DNA from: Sporosarcina luteola
GTDB taxonomy: Bacteria > Bacillota > Bacilli > Bacillales_A > Planococcaceae
Length of the DNA stretch: 64,000 nucleotides
Direction of reading: 5' to 3'
Assembly (NCBI RefSeq): GCF_007991495.1
Contig: NZ_BJYL01000026.1
Location: 30,787 to 94,786 of the forward strand
Positions 44,084 through 52,390 of this stretch are shown in pieces (position 1 is the stretch's first letter; each line of letters opens with the position of its first letter). A model generated the notes under the pieces. The model saw only the letters and a program-made list of their open reading frames with translations. It did not search any database and was not told where the DNA came from. Made by a program: the position numbers and the translations under genes.

Positions 44084-44749
44084 ATGAAAGTAATCGTAGA
44101 GTGGACATACAAATCAAAAGGGACGGAAATGATCTTCCGGTCGGATGAAGTGCTAGCTGAACAAGCCATGCGGATTGCTGAAGACTTGGAAAGGACTGGG
44201 CGTACGAAGCAAGTTCAGTTTATCGACCGATTTGATAGCTCTTGGACGGTTAAGGAAATGAAGTCCTATTTAAAAGGGATTGAAACGGAACCGCATCATA
44301 TTGTAATTTACTTTGATGGAGGATTTGACCTGACAACGAAGGCGTCGGGTTTAGGCTGTGTCATTTATTATGAACAAAGCGGGAAAGCGTATCGATTAAG
44401 AAAAAATGCGTTTATCGAAGGGCTTGCCTCAAATAATGAGGCTGAATATGCAGCTCTTCATCTATGTTTACAAGAACTCGAGCTATTGAATGTCCATCAT
44501 GTCCCCGTCCGAATTATCGGAGATTCCAGAGTCGTCATCAATCATTTAACCGAAGAATGGCCGGTCATGGAACAGGGCTTAACCGGTTGGGCAGATCGGA
44601 TTGAAACGAAGATGAAAGACCTTGGCATTCAACCTGAGTATGAGTTGGTATCACGTAAAGCAAATGGGGAAGCAGATCGGCTTGCTGCGCAAGCGCTGAA
44701 TGGGATTGAAATTACGGCGACTATTCAAATAGAGAAGGAATCCAAATAA
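44084..44749 (+). CDS. RNase H-like protein (YpeP type)
   Basis: The 221-aa protein has a C-terminal RNase HI fold with all four acidic residues visible: VIYFDGGFD, SNNEAEYAALHLCL, IIGDSRVVINHL and GEADRLAAQAL. The N-terminal 70 residues are a separate domain (VIVEWTYKSKGTEMIF...). It resembles B. subtilis YpeP/YpdQ type RNase H homologs, which may act on RNA-DNA hybrids. ATG 44084 follows GGAGGG; the earlier frame start at 44030 lacks a ribosome site. It ends about 230 bp before a repeat array. Confidence 0.85.
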   Translation: MKVIVEWTYKSKGTEMIFRSDEVLAEQAMRIAEDLERTGRTKQVQFIDRFDSSWTVKEMKSYLKGIETEPHHIVIYFDGGFDLTTKASGLGCVIYYEQSGKAYRLRKNAFIEGLASNNEAEYAALHLCLQELELLNVHHVPVRIIGDSRVVINHLTEEWPVMEQGLTGWADRIETKMKDLGIQPEYELVSRKANGEADRLAAQALNGIEITATIQIEKESK

Positions 44750-44978
44750 AAAAAGTCCCCATTCGGGAACGAAATGAATTTTATAATGATTTATCTTAAT
44801 TCCTATGCTTAACTACATTTCTTACAATTTTTGCACTTGGACTGATCCGCACCACACTTTTTGCATTTTGCCACTCGCTCACTCCTTCACCGGATATATT
44901 CAACTTTATTCCATTGACGGTGAAGTTATGCCCGACATAACTTGGACAAATGAAATTCTTTTTGTCGTTGTCTACGGC

Positions 44979-45046
44979 CCATTCATTGGTGTCCAAGGTC
45001 CATTCTTTTCTACAAGAGCCCATTCATTGGCGTCGAAGGTCCATTC
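44979..45046. repeat. CCATTC array, 20-21-bp period
   Basis: CCATTC occurs at 44979, 45000, 45020 and 45041. Between them GTGTCCAAGG and GCGTCGAAGG echo the GCGTCCAAA core of the arrays at 1697 and 63721. The array ends on the stop codon of the convergent kinase gene. The remaining 230 bp between the two genes shows nothing else clear. Confidence 0.75.
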
Positions 45047-45596
45047 ATTCCCGACCGATATGTAAAATACTTTGGATTACGCCATCTACTTCATCATTAT
45101 CTTTTATCACAAATAAGTAATCTGCCTCTCCTTCGATCGGATCTGTCGCTTTGGAATCGGCTTGCTGCCGAATGAGTACTTCCTCAAAATTTGAAGCGCT
45201 TCTAAATATATTCGTGCTGCGCTCACTATGACGAACCCGGCTATGCAGCACATGATCCGGAATATCGAAATGGACAAGGATGCGAACAAAATCAGTTGAA
45301 GGAAACAATTGGTCAAACAACGATAATCGTCCTGCCCGACTTCGATTGGAATTGCAAATAATGAGATTGAAATCTGTCTGTTCAATTGCATATTCGACTA
45401 GCAGGCGGGACATAGCGTGTTTAAGCGTATTTGGCCCTTGTTTCGGTTGAAGTTTATTGTAAAATGTATTGATGAATTCCGCTTGATTGTCCTGATCCAT
45501 TACAAGAGAATTATCCAGTTTTTGCTCCAAGTCCCTGGCGAATGTCGTTTTTCCGCTATGAGTTTTACCAACGGTCATAATGACGAATCTTTTCAT
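45045..45596 (-). CDS. P-loop kinase-like ATPase (AAA_33 type)
   Basis: The 183-aa protein has Walker A VGKTHSGKTTFARDLE at the N-terminus, DQDN, and a lid-like basic stretch (RVRHSERSTNIFRSASNFEEV). It resembles small kinases of the AAA_33/zeta-toxin-like group that phosphorylate nucleotides or small molecules. The substrate is unknown and no antitoxin gene is next to it. ATG at 45596 follows AAAGGAGGG. Its stop codon lies within the last repeat unit of the neighbouring array. Confidence 0.75.
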   Translation of the reverse strand: MKRFVIMTVGKTHSGKTTFARDLEQKLDNSLVMDQDNQAEFINTFYNKLQPKQGPNTLKHAMSRLLVEYAIEQTDFNLIICNSNRSRAGRLSLFDQLFPSTDFVRILVHFDIPDHVLHSRVRHSERSTNIFRSASNFEEVLIRQQADSKATDPIEGEADYLFVIKDNDEVDGVIQSILHIGRE

Positions 45597-45639
45597 GAAG
45601 GTCCCTCCTTTTGAAGTTCCTTCAATTCTAGCACAACCG

Positions 45640-45969
45640 TCATTTTGGCGTTTCTTTTAACTCGATCGTAATCACTTCCTCCGTCTTCGTAATAAAGGTG
45701 ATATTTACGAAAACACCGAATTCATGATTCCCCTCTTTCAGCCAAAGCTTGAATTTCTCAACCGTTGACTCATTCTTCGATTCACTACCTATATGCAGGT
45801 AATCAATAATGTTCGCCTGTGGATACTTTGCACTCGTTTCCTTGACGGCGAGCTGACCCCATTTGGCATAGGCCGGCGATTCTTGTTGTGCAGGCGTAAT
45901 GGAAGGAGCCAAAATATAAGCTGTGTAAACCGTCGTTAAAAAACCAAACGCCATCAATACCTTTCTCAT
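45640..45969 (-). CDS. YqzG-like secreted protein (DUF3889)
   Basis: The 109-aa protein from ATG 45969 has an N-terminal signal peptide or anchor (KVLMAFGFLTTVYTAYILA) and a DUF3889 domain: PAYAKWGQLAVKETSAKYPQ, IIDYLHIG and FKLWLKEGNHEFGVFVNITF. It resembles B. subtilis YqzG, function unknown, probably outside the membrane. AGGAG lies twelve bases before 45969 and directly abuts the ATG at 45981, so the later start is favoured. A 21-bp-period GAGAACT array sits in its upstream region. Confidence 0.78.
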   Translation of the reverse strand: MRKVLMAFGFLTTVYTAYILAPSITPAQQESPAYAKWGQLAVKETSAKYPQANIIDYLHIGSESKNESTVEKFKLWLKEGNHEFGVFVNITFITKTEEVITIELKETPK

Positions 45970-45993
45970 GAATGATTTCATCTCCTGTTTTAA

Positions 45994-46180
45994 AGTTCTC
46001 GATTAAGTGCCCCAAGTTCTCATTAACTCCATGACAGTTCTCGTTATAACGAAAGAGTTCTCTATAACTCCATAGCAGTTCTCATTACATCTCACAGAGT
46101 TCTCGATAACTCCAAGGAAGTTCTCATTCCAACTCACCAAGTTCTCGTTTACTCCAATTAGTTCTCGGAATAAAGTTCTC
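45994..46180. repeat. AGTTCTC array, 20-21-bp period
   Basis: AGTTCTC occurs at 45994, 46015, 46036, 46056, 46077, 46098, 46119, 46140 and 46160, with spacing 21, 21, 20, 21, 21, 21, 21, 20, and a tenth copy at 46174. Intervening bases often read TAACTCCA. It fills the space between the XRE gene and the yqzG-like gene, both on the minus strand, ending 13 bp from the 45981 ATG. Confidence 0.92.
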
Positions 46181-46282
46181 CCTTCCAGTAGGATGGGTTA
46201 TTTACTCGGAATCATTCGAGAAATCATTCTCACGGAATAGAAAAAGCCTCAAAAGCGGTATGTTTCGCTTTCAAGGCCACTA

Positions 46283-46663
46283 TCACTTTTTTCCGTAATC
46301 TACTTTTTTATCAACAGTTCTTAAAAATTCTCTAGTTGTATTGATCACATATTGGATTTCATTTAAATCGCGTTCCAGCAACAGTGAGCGGTGAATGTCA
46401 ATTAAAAGTTTCTTGTCTGTAATATCCATCGTATCCGAGAGATTTTGAAAGTTGAACAATTCTACAGGCGTAATCTCAAGAGCATCCATAATTTTTTCTA
46501 CTGTCCCCAGTGTTGCATTGCCTTTGCCATTTTCGATTTCCGAAATTCTTGCGCGGGCAATCCCAGCCTTTGCGGCCAAGTCTTCTTGATTAATCCCCTT
46601 TGTTTCCCTGACTAATCGTAAATGCTCTCCGACAAGTCTTATGAAGTTTGAAGATGTTGCCAT
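46283..46663 (-). CDS. XRE-family transcriptional regulator
   Basis: The 126-aa protein has an N-terminal HTH_3 domain (RLVRETKGINQEDLAAKAGI, RARISEIENGKG, about 15-60) and a helical C-terminal part that may mediate dimerisation. ATG 46663 follows AGAGGTGA; GTG 46672 is too close to that site. A perfect inverted repeat, AATGTAC-N8-GTACATT, lies about 75 bp upstream of its start and is a likely autoregulatory operator. Target genes are unknown. Confidence 0.88.
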   Translation of the reverse strand: MATSSNFIRLVGEHLRLVRETKGINQEDLAAKAGIARARISEIENGKGNATLGTVEKIMDALEITPVELFNFQNLSDTMDITDKKLLIDIHRSLLLERDLNEIQYVINTTREFLRTVDKKVDYGKK

Positions 46664-46738
46664 GACTATCACCTCTTAATAAGAGGTTAGAGGAATTTAT
46701 GGAAATTGATTATCCTTGTTTATTATACAAAAATACTA

Positions 46739-46760
46739 AATGTACAATATATCGTACATT
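46739..46760. promoter_or_regulatory. Inverted repeat operator upstream of the XRE gene
   Basis: AATGTAC-N8-GTACATT is a perfect 7-bp-arm inverted repeat between the divergent XRE and Nudix genes. On the minus strand a TATAAT box lies 14 bp beyond it. Its symmetry suits a dimeric HTH repressor. Confidence 0.65.
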
Positions 46761-46860
46761 AAGAAGGTTGGGATAAAATCTGAATCGAAGTCTTTTTAAT
46801 AGTGAGGAATATTGGTACTATTAGGTAAGTGAATCGTTAACATGAAAAGGGGATGGGGAA

Positions 46861-47343
46861 ATGGCAATGCCGACACATATCGTAGCTTGTGGAGGGCTCG
46901 TAGAAGATTTTGAAGGAAATATCTTAATCGTAAAAACACATCATGGGGGATGGGTATTTCCCGGTGGACAGGTAGAAGTTGGGGAAAACTTGATGGACGG
47001 AGTTATCCGGGAAGTGAAAGAGGAGAGCGGCATCGATGTGGAAGTCTCCCATCTCATTGGGGTGTACACAAACTCGGCGATCTATAAATGGTATGACGGA
47101 GTGACGGACGTTCCAACGAAAGTGATGTTCGACTTCGCTTGTAAGCCGATCGGCGGGGAATTATGTACATCGGAAGAGACATCGGATTGCAAGTGGGTAG
47201 CGAAGGAAGAAGTATTGGAGTATATAACGCAACCCGCGATCCGCGCTCGAATTGAGGAGTATTTCAAGTTTGACGGGAATGTGGAATATAAGGAATATGT
47301 GACACATCCGGAATTTGAAGTGAAGTTGAGCAGGAAAGTTTAA
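46861..47343 (+). CDS. Nudix hydrolase
   Basis: The 160-aa protein has a clear Nudix box, GGQVEVGENLMDGVIREVKEESG (given here by position, about 38-60), with the REVKEESG glutamates. The flanking THIVACGGLVEDFEGNIL opening is typical. Substrate unknown. ATG follows AAGGGGATGGGG. It is divergent from the XRE regulator and may share the 46739 operator. It precedes the thiamine operon but is separated by that operon's own promoter. Confidence 0.88.
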   Translation: MAMPTHIVACGGLVEDFEGNILIVKTHHGGWVFPGGQVEVGENLMDGVIREVKEESGIDVEVSHLIGVYTNSAIYKWYDGVTDVPTKVMFDFACKPIGGELCTSEETSDCKWVAKEEVLEYITQPAIRARIEEYFKFDGNVEYKEYVTHPEFEVKLSRKV

Positions 47344-47383
47344 AGTTCCAACATGGACGAAAGTAGGAGTTTACTAGATTTCA

Positions 47384-47412
47384 TTTACAATGAAAAATTC
47401 TTCGTCTATACT
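47384..47412 (+). promoter_or_regulatory. SigA promoter of the ykoFEDC operon
   Basis: TTTACA (47384-47389) and TATACT (47407-47412) are 17 bp apart, about 30 bp before the riboswitch. Confidence 0.8.
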
Positions 47413-47445
47413 AATGGCAGCATAAATAACAACTACATACCGTTT

Positions 47446-47543
47446 TCTGCACTAGGGGTGCCCAATTTTGGCTGAGATGCGAGCAGTTGCTCCGATCCCT
47501 TATAACCCGATCAGGATAATACCTGCGTGGGGAAGTGTAGTGG
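47446..47543 (+). ncRNA. TPP riboswitch (THI element)
   Basis: The leader holds the conserved THI-box parts in order: ACTAGGGGTGCC, GGCTGAGAT, CCCTTATAACCCGATCAGGA, TAATACCTGCGTGGGGAAG, with the pairing ends CTGCACTA and TAGTGGC. It binds thiamine pyrophosphate and, with the terminator downstream, would switch off the thiamine/HMP transporter operon when TPP is plentiful. Confidence 0.96.
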
Positions 47544-47570
47544 CTTTCCGATTGTTTCATATTGGAGAAG

Positions 47571-47600
47571 TGCTACATCTTCCGGGATGTAGTTTTTTTT
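47571..47600 (+). terminator. Riboswitch-controlled terminator
   Basis: CTACATC pairs with GATGTAG followed by eight T residues, between the TPP aptamer and ykoF. Confidence 0.9.
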
Positions 47601-47628
47601 ATGAAAAAATTTCGGGAGGCTGAAGGAA

Positions 47629-48210
47629 ATGGAATGTGGATTAAGTCCAATCGTCGGATTTCGTTTTTCGTTATATCCGATGGCAGATGATTTTGTAAGT
47701 GTGATTAAAGGAGCGCTGGAAAAAACGGACACGTCGAATGTGTGGATGCATACTGATGATGTGTCGACGGTTATTCGAGGCAAGCAGATACATGTATTCA
47801 ACGTGGCGAAGGCGATTGCGCTGCATGCCGCGAAAACGGGGAAGCATATTGCATTATCAGGTACTTTTTCGGCAGGCTGTCCAGGTGATACTGCTGGAGA
47901 TGTGTATTTGAATAGGAGCGAGGAGATCGCAAATACGGATGCGACGACGCAATATGTCTCTTCCCAATTTGCCCTTTATCCGATGAATAATCCAGAGTAT
48001 ATGGAGATCATTTATCGCGAAGTGAACCGGGCGAAGGAGCAGGGAGTATTCAACGAATCGATGCATTATGCAAGCGGAATCCACGGAGATATCCATGAAG
48101 TGTTTGCATTTTATGAGAAAGCTTTCAGCAATGCGCGTTCTGAAGAACATAAACATCTGGTCATGACAGTCTCGATGAGCATTAACAGTCCAACACACGG
48201 AGGACTGTAA
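47629..48210 (+). CDS. ykoF: YkoF thiamine/HMP-binding protein
   Basis: The 193-aa protein matches B. subtilis YkoF, a cytoplasmic protein with two similar ferredoxin-like domains that bind thiamine or its hydroxymethylpyrimidine part. Repeats are visible: IVGFRFSLYPMADDFVSVI in the first half and SSQFALYPMNNPEYMEIIY in the second. ATG 47629 follows GGAGG and GAAGGA. It is first in the TPP-controlled ykoFEDC operon, overlapping none but ending 1 bp before ykoE. Direct regulation by the riboswitch is supported by position. Confidence 0.94.
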   Translation: MECGLSPIVGFRFSLYPMADDFVSVIKGALEKTDTSNVWMHTDDVSTVIRGKQIHVFNVAKAIALHAAKTGKHIALSGTFSAGCPGDTAGDVYLNRSEEIANTDATTQYVSSQFALYPMNNPEYMEIIYREVNRAKEQGVFNESMHYASGIHGDIHEVFAFYEKAFSNARSEEHKHLVMTVSMSINSPTHGGL

Positions 48211-48211
48211 G

Positions 48212-48793
48212 ATGTTGAAGTCATGGAAGTTGAAAGAAGTCGTTCTGATGTCGTTGTTTTCAGTCGTGTTTGGAATTGTCTATTTGTTGTTCCTGCACGT
48301 CGGCAATATATGGTCAGGCTTTATCGGGCCTATCGCATATGAATGGATTTTTGGCATTTGGTTCATCGTGTCGATCATTTGCATGTATATCATTCGAAAG
48401 CCAGGCGCGGCGGTCATTTCAGAAACGATTGCTGCTGCTGTCGAAGTGCTGTTAGGGAATGCGGTAGGTCCTCGCTTAATACTCGCTGGTGTCATCCAAG
48501 GACTCGGTGCCGAGGCTGCCTTTGCTGCCACGCGCTACAGGCGATTTGATATATGGGTATTGATGTTGGCGGGCGTCGGTGCGTCTGTGTTCAGTTTTGT
48601 ATATGGCTATTTCATGGGGGGATTCACCGTTTTCAGTACGGGTTATGTACTGCTCATGTTTGGTCTGAGGATTGTCAGCGGAGCGATGATTGCAGGGGTT
48701 GGCGGTAAGGCGGTTGTCGATGGATTGCTTGCAACAGGGTCGTTGCGTGGATACGCAATTACTCGTTCGAAAAAGGGTGAGGCCCGTGCTTGA
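48212..48793 (+). CDS. ykoE: YkoE substrate-binding (S) component of an ECF transporter
   Basis: The 193-aa membrane protein with about five to six spans matches the YkoE family of energy-coupling factor transporters for thiamine precursors. It recognises the substrate in the membrane. Its C-terminus overlaps the ykoD start by 8 bp. The KEVVLMSLFSVVFGIVYLLF start is typical of S components. It works with YkoD (ATPase) and YkoC (transmembrane coupling). Confidence 0.93.
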   Translation: MLKSWKLKEVVLMSLFSVVFGIVYLLFLHVGNIWSGFIGPIAYEWIFGIWFIVSIICMYIIRKPGAAVISETIAAAVEVLLGNAVGPRLILAGVIQGLGAEAAFAATRYRRFDIWVLMLAGVGASVFSFVYGYFMGGFTVFSTGYVLLMFGLRIVSGAMIAGVGGKAVVDGLLATGSLRGYAITRSKKGEARA

Positions 48794-50156
48794 AGTAATC
48801 CGTTTCGATCATGTAAGTTTTCGCTATCCGGATGAAGAGAAATGGATTTTTGAAGATCTTTCATTCTCTGTAGAACATGGGGAAAGGGTAGTCATTACGG
48901 GGCCGAGTGGATGCGGAAAATCGACTTTGCTCTATTTATGCAATCGCCTATATCCCGGAAACTGTGACGGTATTGTCAAGGGGACGATTACGTTGTTTGA
49001 TAAAGAAAGTGAAGCCTATGAACCGGGCGAAGTGAATCACAAGATTGCGACTGTTTTCCAAGATCCTGATGCACAGTTCTGTATGCTGACGGTCGAAGAG
49101 GAGCTTGCGTTCACACTCGAAAACTTGAACGTCAATCGCAAAGAAATGGATGAACGGATCCGGGATGTGTTGGAGCTGACGGGGTTGACTGATTTTCGCC
49201 AATCCATCATTCAACAGCTGTCCGGCGGGGAAAAGCAGCGGATTGCCACCGCATGCGCTTTGATCATGGAGCCGGAAGTCCTTTTACTCGATGAACCGAT
49301 TTCCCATTTGGATCCATATACCGCTAAACAGTTCATCAGCTGGCTAGATGAGTTGCAAAAGAAGCGATCTTTAACAATTGTGGCGATCGAGCACAGGGTA
49401 GATTTATGGGATTCTTTCTTCGATCGATCGATTTCCTTGGAAAGTATGCCGGGAGCAGGGTTGTTATTGAAAAGGGAGATCAGTAAACAGGGAAAACAAG
49501 CTTTGCAAGTTTGTAAAGTGAGGACGGATTCTTTTCTTCAGGAGACATCATTCACCTTGGAGAAAGGGGAGGTCGCCGTTCTTGCCGGACCGAATGGCAG
49601 CGGCAAATCTACTTTGCTGAAAACGCTATGCGGGTTAATCCCTTCAAAAGGGACGGTCAAACCATCACAGTTAGGGTATGTACCGCAATCTCCCGAGTTT
49701 TTATTCATTACAAAGAGTGTAAAGGATGAATTATCATTCGGAGGCGGAAATGGTGCTGACATCCTGTTGGAACGGTTACACCTATCCGCTGTAACAGAAG
49801 CCCATCCATTCGCTGTCAGCCATGGTCAAAAGAGGAGAGTTGCCATCGCTTCCATGCTTTGTGACGGCAGGGAAATCATCTTGATGGACGAACCGACTTC
49901 CGGCCAGGATGCTGCGTCTTTGTCGGAATTAGCCGGTTTGATTGATGAGCGTGCGAGGGAAGGGACTACGTTTTTAATTGTGACACATGATATGGAATTT
50001 GCTTATGCGGTAGCCGATACGCTTTTGCTAATCAAAAAAGGTTATTTGACGGGAAAATTCAGTGCTGACTCTGTATGGGAAGATGAGCAGTTACTAACAG
50101 CGCATCATCTTCTTCAACCGAAAGGATGGATGGCCCGTGAAGTCTGCTTTGCATAA
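48786..50156 (+). CDS. ykoD: YkoD duplicated ABC ATPase of the ECF transporter
   Basis: The 456-aa protein carries two ABC modules in one chain. The first has Walker A GPSGCGKSTLLYL and signature LSGGEKQRIATA with DEPISHLDP. The second has Walker A GPNGSGKSTLLKTL, a shortened signature VSHGQKRRVAIA and DEPTSGQDA. It powers the thiamine/HMP uptake unit. GTG 48786 has GGGTGAGG just upstream and gives the family N-terminus (LEVIRFDHVSFRYPDEE); the longer frame start at 48690 lies inside ykoE. It overlaps ykoC by 20 bp. Confidence 0.94.
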   Translation: MLEVIRFDHVSFRYPDEEKWIFEDLSFSVEHGERVVITGPSGCGKSTLLYLCNRLYPGNCDGIVKGTITLFDKESEAYEPGEVNHKIATVFQDPDAQFCMLTVEEELAFTLENLNVNRKEMDERIRDVLELTGLTDFRQSIIQQLSGGEKQRIATACALIMEPEVLLLDEPISHLDPYTAKQFISWLDELQKKRSLTIVAIEHRVDLWDSFFDRSISLESMPGAGLLLKREISKQGKQALQVCKVRTDSFLQETSFTLEKGEVAVLAGPNGSGKSTLLKTLCGLIPSKGTVKPSQLGYVPQSPEFLFITKSVKDELSFGGGNGADILLERLHLSAVTEAHPFAVSHGQKRRVAIASMLCDGREIILMDEPTSGQDAASLSELAGLIDERAREGTTFLIVTHDMEFAYAVADTLLLIKKGYLTGKFSADSVWEDEQLLTAHHLLQPKGWMAREVCFA

Positions 50157-50892
50157 CATGAACCCTTCCGTGAAATTCGTATTGGTCACCATTTGCATGT
50201 TTACACTAGCTTTCTTTTTCAACCCATGGACGCCGCTTTTCGTCTGGATGGGCGTGATAATGATGCAGCTGCTCTTCAGCCGAATTGATTGGAAAATGTG
50301 GATGCTATTCATGATTCCATTTGTCATTATGGCATTCGGTTATTTTTGGACGACGCTCGTTTTTGCAGAAGACAAGTCAGGGCCGGTCGTCCTGTCAGTT
50401 TGGTCAATGCACATAACGGAAGTCCAGTTGAACCATGCGTTGTCTTTAAGTTTTCGTGTTTTGGCATTCTCCGGATTGTCATTGCTGTTCGCACTGACGA
50501 CGAATCCAGTTTCATTCATTTTAAGCCTAATGCAGCAAATGAGGCTGTCTCCGAAAATAGCATATAGCATTTTAGTCGGGTATCAGTTCCTTCCTGTCCT
50601 GAAAGATGAATTTGTGCAAATTCAACAAGCCCATCGTCTCAGAGGAGCGGTGCAAGAGAAAAATGTATTCCGCCGACTGTTGAACATGCGGAAGATTCTT
50701 CTGCCAATGCTTGCGGGCGCTGTCCGAAAGGCGGAAAGGGCTGCATTCGCGATGGAGGCAAGGGGATTCACAGGTGAAAAACGGAAAAGTTTCTACACGA
50801 TCATTCACGTCGGCAAGGTTGACGGGTATATGGTTAGTCTTTTTATGCTATTGATTGTCCTCAGCTGTACGAGTGTTTTGTATATCAATTAA
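50137..50892 (+). CDS. ykoC: YkoC transmembrane (T) component of the ECF transporter
   Basis: The 251-aa CbiQ-family protein has about five hydrophobic spans and the coupling motif AERAAFAMEARGF near the C-terminus, which contacts the ATPase. GTG 50137 lies inside the end of ykoD, so translation is coupled. It completes the ykoFEDC unit and is followed by a terminator. Confidence 0.93.
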   Translation: MKSALHNMNPSVKFVLVTICMFTLAFFFNPWTPLFVWMGVIMMQLLFSRIDWKMWMLFMIPFVIMAFGYFWTTLVFAEDKSGPVVLSVWSMHITEVQLNHALSLSFRVLAFSGLSLLFALTTNPVSFILSLMQQMRLSPKIAYSILVGYQFLPVLKDEFVQIQQAHRLRGAVQEKNVFRRLLNMRKILLPMLAGAVRKAERAAFAMEARGFTGEKRKSFYTIIHVGKVDGYMVSLFMLLIVLSCTSVLYIN

Positions 50893-50898
50893 AGGCGA

Positions 50899-50925
50899 GG
50901 GCCCCGCTTCGAGTGGGGTCCTTTT
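50899..50925 (+). terminator. Terminator of the ykoFEDC operon
   Basis: GGGCCCC pairs with GGGGTCC followed by TTTT. Confidence 0.85.
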
Positions 50926-50994
50926 GTCGATTAACCCTATATGGTATAGTCATTCTTATAGAAATAGCAGGTTCAGAAAAGGGGAAATCACATT

Positions 50995-52068
50995 ATGATC
51001 GACGTAAGGGGATTGAAGTTGGAGAAAGACAGACGGGTGATTATTACGTCTGATGTTCATGCAAATCTACCGCTGTTTCAGCGATTGCTTGAGAATGTGA
51101 AATATACGACAGAAGATTATTTGTTCATCAATGGGGATCTTTGTGAAAAAGGGCCGGATAGTCTGTCGACAGTAGAATTTGCAAGAAAGTTAAGCGCAGA
51201 GTCAGACCGGGTTTTCATTACGAAAGGGAATTGTGATGTCGTTCACGATTATGTGTTCAATGACGTCGAAGGCATTAAAAACTATATGCAGCAACGAAAA
51301 CGATCCATTTTGAATGAAATGCTCAATCACCATGGGAAGACGGTAGACGATTTTGCGACACTTCAGGAGCTGGGTGAATTTTATCGACGTCATTTTGGTG
51401 ATGTACTGGACTGGTTGGATCATCTACCGATTGCCTATGAAACAGACGATTTCATCATCATCCACGCGGGTGTGGACGATATCCCGGATTGGAAGGAGAC
51501 AAGCCGTGAATTTGCTTTGTATACCCCAGCTTTTTACGAGAAAGGGCATCAGGCGGATAAGACGGTTATCGTCGGGCATTGGCCGGTTGTTAATTATCGA
51601 GCAAATACAGTCAGTTCGAACTGTCCCTTAATTGACTTGGAGAAGAAGGTCATTGCCATCGATGGCGGCAATGAAATCAAAAAAGACGGCCAATTAAATG
51701 CTCTAATTATTGAAGGGGAAGACATTTCATATACACACGTTGACGATTTGAATGAAAAAACAATTACACGGAATCATAAAGGAGAAAACGGGCGGGTCGG
51801 TACAGTCACCTATCCGAACTATGAATTGCGGGTAGTTCGAGAAGAGGAGTTTTTCACATTATGTGAGAATGTGAGCCTTGGTATCGAGCAGTGGATAAAG
51901 AATGAATTTATCCAAGAAGGCAATTGTAAAAACGACTTAAGTACAACTTTCTTGTCTGTTGAGAAAGGGGACAACGTTTCAATCATCGACGACCGTCACG
52001 ATGGGTACGCGTTAGTGAAGTTACGCAATGGCGATGTTGGGTGGATTCCAAAAGATTGTTTCATATGA
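50995..52068 (+). CDS. Calcineurin-like metallophosphoesterase with C-terminal SH3-like domain
   Basis: The 357-aa protein has a PPP-type phosphoesterase domain: TSDVHANLPLF, NGDLCEKGPDS, TKGNCDVVHDY, IIHAGVDD and VGHWPVVNY, which hold the two-metal site. The last 60-70 residues (LSVEKGDNVSIIDDRHDGYALVKLRNGDVGWIPKDCF region) look like a bacterial SH3 fold, which may bind peptide or wall. No signal peptide. Substrate could be a phosphoprotein or nucleotide. ATG follows AAAGGGGAAA. It stands alone with a clear terminator. Confidence 0.85.
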   Translation: MIDVRGLKLEKDRRVIITSDVHANLPLFQRLLENVKYTTEDYLFINGDLCEKGPDSLSTVEFARKLSAESDRVFITKGNCDVVHDYVFNDVEGIKNYMQQRKRSILNEMLNHHGKTVDDFATLQELGEFYRRHFGDVLDWLDHLPIAYETDDFIIIHAGVDDIPDWKETSREFALYTPAFYEKGHQADKTVIVGHWPVVNYRANTVSSNCPLIDLEKKVIAIDGGNEIKKDGQLNALIIEGEDISYTHVDDLNEKTITRNHKGENGRVGTVTYPNYELRVVREEEFFTLCENVSLGIEQWIKNEFIQEGNCKNDLSTTFLSVEKGDNVSIIDDRHDGYALVKLRNGDVGWIPKDCFI

Positions 52069-52074
52069 CTTTCA

Positions 52075-52114
52075 AAAAAGCTTCAAGGGCTGACGCCCAT
52101 TGAAGCTTTTTTTG
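52075..52114 (+). terminator. Terminator after the phosphoesterase gene
   Basis: AAAAGCTTCAA pairs with TTGAAGCTTTT followed by TTT. Confidence 0.9.
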
Positions 52115-52390
52115 TTAGCTGAATTTACCTATAAAAACAACCTGTTCATTATTTTTTAATTAAATAAAATTCAGAAATCAAAACAAGATGTGTCCGATAT
52201 ATAACCGAATAATGAACGTTTCGTGACGTTGTTCCTCTTTTTCAGGTGAACTTTCTGTGAAGTGTGGGTAAGATAATTGTTTTTGGTTTTTTATTATATT
52301 AACATAAATCCAGTAGTGTGAAAGCACGCATTCAATCTGTTTTTGAAATCTGTTTCCGCAGCTTCTAGATTAAAAGGAAGGGGTAACTTC
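52115..52390 (+). promoter_or_regulatory. Leader region of the qox operon
   Basis: This region holds the promoter of qoxA. A possible -10 (TAAGATAAT, about 52268) has no convincing -35. No riboswitch or clear operator is recognised. Confidence 0.35.

Noticed and set aside
44796..45023. Minus-strand frame of 75 codons across the CCATTC array
   Set aside because: No ribosome site, composition is unlike proteins, and it is explained by the repeat.
45045..45596. Zeta-type toxin of a toxin-antitoxin pair
   Set aside because: No small antitoxin gene lies next to it, and the sequence fits general small kinases equally well.
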